NCBI GenBank assembly: GCA_949742895.1
Contig: CATJRT010000115.1
Coordinates: forward strand, 1 to 6,411
Reading direction: 5' to 3'
Source: an uncultured Eubacteriales bacterium
GTDB lineage: Bacteria > Bacillota_A > Clostridia > Oscillospirales > Oscillospiraceae
Length of the DNA stretch: 6,411 nucleotides
Part shown: positions 6,314-6,411 of the stretch, piece by piece
Layout: every line of letters begins with the position of its first letter
Position numbering within the stretch: the stretch's first letter is position 1
Position numbers and translations under genes: made by a program
The notes under the pieces: model-generated
Databases searched by the model: none
The model's input: only the letters and a program-made list of their open reading frames with translations
Told to the model about the DNA's origin: nothing

Positions 6314-6314
6314 A

Positions 6315-6411
6315 GAGCCTGTTTAAAATCTTCTGATGAGGATGGCAATGAGGGCAAACGTGAGAATCTGAGCAGAAATGTAAAGTTTGCGTTCACAATT
6401 TTTCCAAAGTC
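6315..6411 (-). mobile_element. IS5-family insertion sequence, 3' end (continues beyond the window)
   Basis: The transposase 3' end and the terminal repeat are visible. The outer end reads GAGCCTGTTTAAAATC (6315-6330, + strand), like the GAGCCTGTT-type ends of the IS5 family, IS427-like group. The three bases outside it are TAA (6312-6314), matching the TNA target preferred by that group. The other end is outside the window, so the target duplication cannot be confirmed. The element sits inside the 5' part of the DUF3825 gene. Confidence 0.75.
6323..6411 (-). CDS. IS5-family transposase, C-terminal fragment (rest beyond the window)
   Basis: The last 28 codons and TAA stop (6323-6325) are present. 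The translation LWKNCERKLYISAQ, then ILTFALIAILIRRF, is the typical end of IS5-family (DDE) transposases, where WKNxER is followed by a hydrophobic helix ending in RR. The stop codon lies inside the terminal inverted repeat, as is usual for compact elements. The frame runs off the right edge, so whether the transposase is intact cannot be judged here. Confidence 0.85.
   Translation of the reverse strand, partial: LWKNCERKLYISAQILTFALIAILIRRF

Overview
The window looks like chromosome of a moderately high-GC Clostridia member (Oscillospiraceae-like gut Firmicute) that meets a decayed mobile island at its right end. The evidence is strong AAGGAGG-type ribosome sites, GC-rich codon use from about 1 to 4760, and the gene families present (ECF sigma plus membrane partner, cytidylate-kinase-like protein, CbrC-family protein). 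The taxon is an inference. No rRNA, tRNA or CRISPR was seen.

Left block (1-1460, + strand): the 3' end of alaS, then, after a 3-base gap, a conserved hypothetical protein of 179 residues, then, after 12 bases, a CbrC/UPF0167-family protein. They look like one transcript.

Middle-left block (1572-3244, - strand): an ECF sigma factor followed, after 12 bases, by its probable membrane-anchored regulator. The block ends at a strong intrinsic terminator. The regulator ORF stops at an amber codon, but its frame continues for 41 acidic, coding-like codons to a second stop just before the terminator.

Middle-right block (3383-4759, + strand): a two-gene operon, transcribed divergently from the sigma gene. 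It encodes a NYN ribonuclease-fold protein with a C-terminal LOTUS/OST-HTH domain, and a cytidylate-kinase-like P-loop protein.

Right block (about 4760-6411): GC drops and almost everything is broken. There is a tyrosine integrase C-terminus on the - strand with an in-frame stop and an apparent indel. It is joined head-on to the last 76 codons of a VirB4-like conjugation ATPase on the + strand. A bidirectional terminator follows, then a DUF3825-family gene on the - strand. The 5' end of that gene is cut by an IS5-family element, and its frame appears to be broken at a run of G. An ORF caller would report a 127-residue protein at 5098-5481, but this is a chimera of antisense integrase sequence and the VirB4 tail. 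I read this block as the scar of an integrative conjugative element.

I see no clearly new system. The points most worth checking are the relic element junction, the disrupted DUF3825 gene, the amber codon in the sigma regulator, and the NYN-LOTUS/kinase operon.
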